Below, piece by piece: positions 59,301 to 64,000 of a stretch of 64,000 nucleotides of DNA. The notes under the pieces are model-generated. The model saw only the letters and a program-made list of their open reading frames with translations, made no database searches and was not told the origin of the DNA. Position numbers and translations under genes: made by a program. Each line of letters opens with the position of its first letter. Positions within the stretch are counted from its first letter, which is position 1. Source of the stretch: Burkholderia ubonensis subsp. mesacidophila (GTDB lineage Bacteria; Pseudomonadota; Gammaproteobacteria; Burkholderiales; Burkholderiaceae); assembly GCF_002097715.1 (NCBI RefSeq), contig NZ_CP020738.1:1-64000 (forward strand). The letters are read 5' to 3'.

Positions 59301-61052
59301 TCAATGCGAATGGCTCGGCACCGCCGCGCCGCGCTGGCCGACCAGGAAGTCGAGGTCGCACCCTTCGTCGGCCTGCAGCACGTGGTCGAGGTACAGCCGC
59401 GCATAGCCGCCCTTGCCGAGCTGCCCGGCGACGCCGGGCGCGGCGGCCGGGTCGACGTCCGACAGCCGGCGCGCCAGCTCCTCGTCGCTGATGTCGAGAT
59501 GCAGCGTGCCCGCGTCGCAGTCGAGTTCGATCCAGTCGCCGCTGCGCACCGCCGCGAGCGGGCCGCCCGCCGCCGCCTCCGGCGCGACGTGCAGCACGAC
59601 CGTGCCGTACGCGGTGCCGCTCATCCGCGCGTCGGAGATCCGCACCATGTCCTTCACGCCCTGCCGCAGCAGCTTCGGCGGCAGCCCCATGTTGCCGACC
59701 TCGGCCATCCCCGGATAGCCGCGCGGCCCGCAGTTCTTCAGCACCAGCACCGAGCTCGCGTCGACGTCGAGCGCTTCGTCGTTGATCGCGGCCTTGTAGT
59801 GGTCGAAGTTCTCGAACACGACCGCGCGGCCGCGATGCTTCAGCAGTTCGGGGCTCGCCGCAGACGGCTTGAGCACCGCGCCGCGCGGCGCGAGATTGCC
59901 GCGCAGGATGCGGATGCCGCCGTCCGCGATCAGCGGCCGGTCGAGCGGGCGGATCACCTCGTCGTCGTAGTTCGGCGCGTCGCGCACGTTGTCCCACAGC
60001 GTCCGGCCGTTGACGGTCAGCGCGCCGGGATGCGGCAGCAGCCCGCCTTCGCCGAGCCGGCGCAGCACGGCGGGCAGCCCGCCTGCGTAATAGAACGCTT
60101 CCATCAGGAAGCGGCCCGACGGCATCAGGTCGACGATCGTCGGCGTGTCGCGGCCGATGCGCATCCAGTCCTCGAGCTCGAGCGGCACGCCGAGCCGCCC
60201 GGCGATCGCCTTCAGGTGGATCACCGCGTTGGTCGAGCCGCCGATCGCCGCGTTCGCGCGGATCGCGTTCTCGAACGCGGCGCGCGTTAGCACCTTCGAC
60301 AGCGTCAGCCCTTCGAGCGCCATCTCGACGATGCGGATGCCCGACATGTGCGCGAGCACGTAGCGCCGCGCATCGACGGCCGGAATCGCCGCGTTGTGCG
60401 GCAGCGTGACGCCGAGCGCTTCAGCCAGGCACGCCATCGTCGACGCGGTGCCCATCGTGTTGCAGGTGCCGGCCGAGCGCGACATGCCGGCCTCCGCTGA
60501 CAGGAAGCGATGCAGGTCGATCTCGCCCGCCTTCAGCGCTTCGTGCAGCTGCCACACGGCGGTGCCGGAGCCGATGTCCTTCCCGTCGAGCTTGCCGTTC
60601 AGCATCGGGCCGCCGGACACGACGAGCGCCGGCACGTCGCAGCTCGCCGCGCCCATCAGCAGCGCGGGCGTGGTCTTGTCGCAGCCGGCGAGCAGCACGA
60701 CCGCGTCGATCGGGTTGCCGCGGATCGCCTCCTCGACGTCCATCGACGCGAGATTGCGCGTGAGCATCGCGGACGGCCGCAGGTTCGATTCGCCGTTCGA
60801 GAACACCGGAAACTCGACCGGAAAGCCGCCCGCCTCGTGGACGCCGCGCTTCACGTGCTCCGCCAGCTTGCGGAAGTGCGCGTTGCACGGCGTCAGTTCG
60901 GACCACGTATTGCAGATGCCGACGATCGGCCGGCCGTCGAATGCGTGATCGGGGATGCCCTGGTTCTTCATCCAGCTCCGGTACATGAAGCCGTTCTTGT
61001 CCGTCGTGCCGAACCATTGGGCGGAGCGCAGCTTGGGCTTGGTTGCCGACAT
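59301..61052 (-). CDS. IlvD/Edd-family sugar acid dehydratase (probable L-arabonate dehydratase)
   Basis: 583 residues. IlvD/EDD fold with iron-sulfur cysteines in LLAGCDKTTPALLM and SAGTCNTMGTAST, and DARMSGTAYGTVVLHVAPEA. First gene of the sugar operon; with lactonase, DapA-like enzyme and AraF it suggests L-arabonate as substrate. Pathway assignment is by neighbourhood; related members act on other aldonates. Confidence 0.85.
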   Translation of the reverse strand: MSATKPKLRSAQWFGTTDKNGFMYRSWMKNQGIPDHAFDGRPIVGICNTWSELTPCNAHFRKLAEHVKRGVHEAGGFPVEFPVFSNGESNLRPSAMLTRNLASMDVEEAIRGNPIDAVVLLAGCDKTTPALLMGAASCDVPALVVSGGPMLNGKLDGKDIGSGTAVWQLHEALKAGEIDLHRFLSAEAGMSRSAGTCNTMGTASTMACLAEALGVTLPHNAAIPAVDARRYVLAHMSGIRIVEMALEGLTLSKVLTRAAFENAIRANAAIGGSTNAVIHLKAIAGRLGVPLELEDWMRIGRDTPTIVDLMPSGRFLMEAFYYAGGLPAVLRRLGEGGLLPHPGALTVNGRTLWDNVRDAPNYDDEVIRPLDRPLIADGGIRILRGNLAPRGAVLKPSAASPELLKHRGRAVVFENFDHYKAAINDEALDVDASSVLVLKNCGPRGYPGMAEVGNMGLPPKLLRQGVKDMVRISDARMSGTAYGTVVLHVAPEAAAGGPLAAVRSGDWIELDCDAGTLHLDISDEELARRLSDVDPAAAPGVAGQLGKGGYARLYLDHVLQADEGCDLDFLVGQRGAAVPSHSH

Positions 61053-61135
61053 CGTCTGTCCTGTGTGAGACGGGGATATCGGCGCAGTCTAGGAAGAATT
61101 CTGATAACTTACCAATGACGTTTTCAACGCCTGCA

Positions 61136-61157
61136 ATATCACTTTCGACATCGATAT
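61136..61157. promoter_or_regulatory. Possible LysR-type site
   Basis: ATATC-N12-GATAT in the 116-base space between the divergent sugar operon and the LysR gene. Symmetric and of a size that LysR proteins bind, but only one copy is seen. Confidence 0.3.
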
Positions 61158-61168
61158 AAACCCGTACG

Positions 61169-62119
61169 ATGCCTGACGCCAGCCCTTGGGAAATCCGCAC
61201 CCGCCTGAAGACGCGCCAGTTGCTGCTGGTCGTCGCGCTCGCCGACGAAGGCGGCATCCATCGCGCGGCGGCCGCGCTGAACATGACGCAGCCGGCCGCG
61301 TCGAAGCTGCTGCGCGAGCTCGAGGATTCGATCGGCGCGGTGCTGTTCGAGCGCCTGCCGCGCGGGATGCGGCCCACGCTGTACGGCGACGCGCTGATCC
61401 GCCACGCGCGCGCGGCGCTCGGCAGCCTCGACCAGGCCCGCGAGGAGCTCGCCGCGCTGAAGGCCGGGCACCTCGGGCACGTCGCGGTCGGCGCGATCAC
61501 GTCGCCGGGCCTGCGCGTCGTGCCGCCGGCGGTCGCCGCCGTGAAGGGGACGCATGCGGGCATTCACGTATCCGTCGAGATCGACACGAGCAACGTGCTG
61601 CTCGAACGTCTCGCGCAGGACAAGCTCGACGTCGTGCTCGGCCGGCTGTCCGCGGAACACGACAAGCTGCACCTGCGCTACGAGCCGCTGACCGGCGAGC
61701 CGGTCGCCGCGGTCGTGCGGTCCGGGCATCCGCTGCTCGCGCGCGCGCCGCTCGCGCTCGCCGACGTGCAGCGCGCCGCTTGGGTCGTGCCGCCCGCCGG
61801 CAGCGTGCTGCGCCATCGCTTCGAGCTGATGTTCCAGCGCGCGAGCCTCGCGCCGCCGGCGAACGTGGTGGAAACGGCCGCGCTGCTGTTCATCACCCGC
61901 GTGCTCGAGCAGAGCGACATGATCGCGGTGCTCGCGGACGAGGTCGCGCGCTACTACGCGGCGCACGGCATCGTCGCGATGCTGCCGCTGGAGATGGATT
62001 GCCGGATGGACGATTTCGGGCTCATCACGCGCACGGACCGGCTGTATTCGCCGGCGGCGACGGTGATGGTCGACGCGCTGCGCGTGGTGGCGCGGGAGGT
62101 TTACGGCGCGGGGTCCTGA
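61169..62119 (+). CDS. LysR-type regulator (GbpR-like)
   Basis: 316 residues. N-terminal winged helix RQLLLVVALADEGGIHRAAA / ALNMTQPAASKLLRELEDSI, then a periplasmic-binding-like effector domain. GbpR-type LysR proteins often control sugar-binding protein operons, which fits the divergent sugar genes. Overlaps the end of the next gene by 19 bases. Confidence 0.88.
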   Translation: MPDASPWEIRTRLKTRQLLLVVALADEGGIHRAAAALNMTQPAASKLLRELEDSIGAVLFERLPRGMRPTLYGDALIRHARAALGSLDQAREELAALKAGHLGHVAVGAITSPGLRVVPPAVAAVKGTHAGIHVSVEIDTSNVLLERLAQDKLDVVLGRLSAEHDKLHLRYEPLTGEPVAAVVRSGHPLLARAPLALADVQRAAWVVPPAGSVLRHRFELMFQRASLAPPANVVETAALLFITRVLEQSDMIAVLADEVARYYAAHGIVAMLPLEMDCRMDDFGLITRTDRLYSPAATVMVDALRVVAREVYGAGS

Positions 62120-62577
62120 CGCCCGTCGCGCAATCGCGCGTCGACATGCCCGATGTTCTTCTCGTGCGACACGAGCATCAACGTCAGCGCGTGATGGATC
62201 TCGGGATGGTCCAGCGTCGGCAGCAGCGCCTGCAGCTTGCGCACGACCCAGCGCTGGCCGCGGTTCAGGAACGCCATCCGCTCGGCCAGGTCGTCGATCG
62301 CCATCGCCTTTTCGTAGAACGCGCCGGTCTGGCGGGTCGGCGTCGCGTTGAGCGACTTGATCGCGTCGACGAGCACGCTGCACCAGTGCGCCTCGTCCAG
62401 TCGGATGCCCGCGACCAGCCGGTGGAGATCGGGATCGTGGATCTCGGCCGCCGTCTCGGACGCGACGCGCGCGCCCGCGCGCTCCGCTTCCAGCAGTTCG
62501 TCCAGCACCGCGAGCAGCGCATCGCGCTGCGCGTCGGCCGGCGCCGGGCCGGCTTCGCCACGGGTCTGATGTGGCAT
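62101..62577 (-). CDS. Ferritin-like helical protein (DUF6306 type)
   Basis: 158 residues from ATG 62577 with GGAGG upstream. Helix bundle with Glu/His pattern (LLAVLDELLEAERAGARVAS, RLDEAHWCSVLVDAIKSLN, MLVSHEKNIGHVDARL). Looks like a small ferritin-like/hemerythrin-like protein; function unknown. Bases 62578-62871 hold no gene that I can support. Confidence 0.65.
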   Translation of the reverse strand: MPHQTRGEAGPAPADAQRDALLAVLDELLEAERAGARVASETAAEIHDPDLHRLVAGIRLDEAHWCSVLVDAIKSLNATPTRQTGAFYEKAMAIDDLAERMAFLNRGQRWVVRKLQALLPTLDHPEIHHALTLMLVSHEKNIGHVDARLRDGRQDPAP

Positions 62578-62871
62578 GCGATGTCCTCCATGCAGAAACG
62601 GTGACGCATCGGCGCGTCTCGCGACCCGCTTCGTCGTCGGCGGATCACGCGAAAATAGATCACATTGTGACATATCGGCATGCAGCCCGACGACGTGCGA
62701 CCGGCGTTCCGTGACGCCCGTCAAGGAACGCGCAAGCGGCCCGTGCGGCGAGACCCGATTGAAACCGCCGGCATCGGCTGCCAGACTGATCGGCATGGCG
62801 CGGGCGCCCGCCCGTGCGCACTGGATCGAACTGATCGACAGCCCACGTCACCTGATTCCGGAGCATACGCC

Positions 62872-63276
62872 ATGCAAACCCGACCCGTACTCGAACGCGC
62901 CGACGCGGACCGCATGCTGGCCGCCGCCCGCGCGGAAGCCGAACGCCACGGCTGGGCCGTGACGATCGCCGTCGTCGACGACGGCGGCCACCCGCTCGCG
63001 CTGATGCGGCTCGACGGCGCGTCGCCCGCGAGCGCGTACGTCGCGCAGGAAAAGGCGCGCGCCGCCGCGCTCGGCCGGCGCGAGACGAAGGCGTATGAGG
63101 ATATGATCAACGGCGGCCGCACGGCTTTCCTGAGCGTGCCGATCGCGGGCTTGCTCGAAGGCGGCCTGCCCGTGACGGTCGACGGCCAGGTCGCGGGCGC
63201 GATCGGCGTGTCTGGCGTAAAGTCCGAACAGGACGCGCAGATCGCCCGCGCCGGCCTACAAAGCGTCGCGGCGTAG
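62872..63276 (+). CDS. glcG: GlcG/HbpS-type heme-binding protein
   Basis: 134 residues: MQTRPVLERADADRMLAAAR, AEAERHGWAVTIAVVDDGGH, GLLEGGLPVTVDGQVAGAIG. Typical GlcG (HbpS-like) protein, usually next to glcB as here. The TAG stop is the first triplet of the second miniature element, so the true C-terminus could have been altered by the insertion. Confidence 0.85.
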   Translation: MQTRPVLERADADRMLAAARAEAERHGWAVTIAVVDDGGHPLALMRLDGASPASAYVAQEKARAAALGRRETKAYEDMINGGRTAFLSVPIAGLLEGGLPVTVDGQVAGAIGVSGVKSEQDAQIARAGLQSVAA

Positions 63277-63564
63277 GGCCTGTTCACGCTAATAACGGGC
63301 TTGCGCTGGCCGCCAGAAGGGCCGAGCGCGAGGAATGGGACGAAGCGAATACCGAGCGTATTCGCAAGGAGCATGACGCGGCGATCGGCCCTTCTGGCGG
63401 CCAGCCCCACGAATGAATTTTTTTAGTTACGGGAACGTGCCTTGCCGGCCGTATTGCGGCGTCGCGCGTCGCTTGTTTGGCTCGGCCAAACGGCGCTCCT
63501 TGCTCCTTGCACTACGACCGGCAAGGCACGTTCGCAAGCCCGTTATTAGCGTGAACAGGCCCTA
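63274..63564. mobile_element. Miniature inverted-repeat element, long form
   Basis: Terminal repeats (TAGGGCCTGTTCACGCTAAT and inverse) as in the element at 55474. It contains the same inner palindrome (GTGCCTTGCCGGC / GCCGGCAAGGCAC) and an additional inner pair (CTGGCCGCCAGAAGGGCCGA and inverse) that the short form lacks except for one end. No coding capacity. Lies between glcG and glcB, opposite orientation to the first copy. Confidence 0.75.
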
Positions 63565-63602
63565 AGCCGCGCGCGCCCCATCTTTCCCCGGGAGGACTCA
63601 CG

Positions 63603-64000
63603 ATGATCGACCATGACGGACTGCAAGTCGCGCAAGCGCTGAGCCAGTTCATCGAAAACGAAGCGCTGCCGGGCACCGGCATCGACAAGGCGGCATTCTG
63701 GCGCGGCTTCTCCGCGCTGGTGCACGACCTCGCGCCGCGCAACCGCGAACTGCTCGCGGAACGCGACCGCCTGCAGCAGGAACTCGACACGTGGCACCGC
63801 GCGCACCCCGGCCCGGTGCGCGACCATGCCGCGTATCGCGCGTTCCTCGAGCAGATCGGCTACCTGGTGCCCGCGCCCGCGAACGTCGCGGCGGCCACCG
63901 CGAACGTCGACAGCGAAATCGCGAGCCAGGCCGGCCCGCAGCTCGTCGTGCCGCTGTCGAATCCGCGCTATGCGCTGAACGCGGCGAACGCGCGCTGGGG
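63603..64000 (+). CDS. glcB: Malate synthase G, N-terminus, cut by window edge
   Basis: Starts at ATG 63603 (CCCGGGAGG upstream) with [26 protein letters not shown], then [20 protein letters not shown] and [20 protein letters not shown], matching malate synthase G, which condenses glyoxylate and acetyl-CoA. 132 residues are in the window. Context: glcG-glcB. Confidence 0.92.
   Translation, partial: MIDHDGLQVAQALSQFIENEALPGTGIDKAAFWRGFSALVHDLAPRNRELLAERDRLQQELDTWHRAHPGPVRDHAAYRAFLEQIGYLVPAPANVAAATANVDSEIASQAGPQLVVPLSNPRYALNAANARW

Noticed and set aside
62655..62680. ATCACATTGTGACAT as a CRP/FNR-type site
   Set aside because: The half-sites are arranged as TCACA-TGTGA, inside out relative to CRP, and do not match FNR.
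1..64000. CRISPR arrays, tRNA and rRNA genes
   Set aside because: No regularly spaced repeats and no tRNA- or rRNA-like sequence was seen on reading.

Overview
The window is GC-rich proteobacterial DNA of Burkholderia type (gene content, codon use, AraFGH-type sugar genes, a ferulate cluster, glcG-glcB). It has two unlike parts. Bases 1 to about 43,000 are a block of a conjugative element (plasmid or integrated element). It encodes an IncI/Dot-Icm-type (type IVB) secretion system plus a type IVB thin pilus with a shufflon. Bases from about 44,250 to 64,000 are ordinary Burkholderia catabolic genes. The stretch between them (about 42,960-44,260) holds small, AT-richer orphan genes. No relaxase, replication gene, element integrase or tRNA is visible, so I cannot say whether the element is integrated or where its ends lie; its left end is outside the window.

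Element layout. 1-2527 (minus): dotG (cut by the window edge), dotH, a small gene, dotI and a helix-turn-helix gene. 2528-3923: regulatory DNA with four copies of one palindrome and one probable small gene. 3924-13803 (plus): dotD, dotC, dotB, an icmT-pilL single reading frame, pilN (frameshifted), pilO, pilP, pilQ, pilR. 13849-19739: pilS, a second PilT-like ATPase, pilV, a shufflon with three sfx sites and a methyltransferase gene inside it, the recombinase gene rci, and an XRE regulator. 20018-23200: four linked genes ending in a LuxR-type regulator, then a zeta-toxin/KfrB-like protein with a small partner. 23344-25482 (minus): prepilin peptidase and neighbours. 26758-30957 (minus): mostly unrecognised exported or coiled-coil proteins. 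31424-33708 (minus): DotF-like protein, bactofilin and small membrane/lipoproteins. 33938-36299 (minus): three unknown genes. 36464-42576 (minus): DotM-, TrbB- and DotL-type coupling genes, a transglycosylase and a DUF882 protein.

The most striking shared signal is a 20-bp palindrome with derived consensus CGTATCGTTATAACGATACG, seen 12 times. Every copy lies outside confident genes, nearly all just upstream of an operon, and I noticed none in the catabolic half. It looks like the operator of one master regulator of pilus and transfer genes. The second is the shufflon: one inversion would put an intact PilV tip cassette in frame and at the same time turn a methyltransferase gene to follow pilV.

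Catabolic part. 44259-53415: tannase-family esterase, porin, MFS carrier, then ech-vdh-fcs (ferulate to vanillate) and a MarR regulator, with two matching 15-bp palindromes that are likely its operators. 53475-61052: lactonase, AraHGF-type ABC importer, 2-keto-3-deoxy sugar acid dehydratase and IlvD/Edd dehydratase, consistent with the non-phosphorylating L-arabinose route, with a divergent LysR gene. 62101-64000: a ferritin-like gene, glcG and the start of glcB. Two related miniature inverted-repeat elements sit at 55474-55670 and 63274-63564, each ending exactly on the TAG stop codon of a gene.
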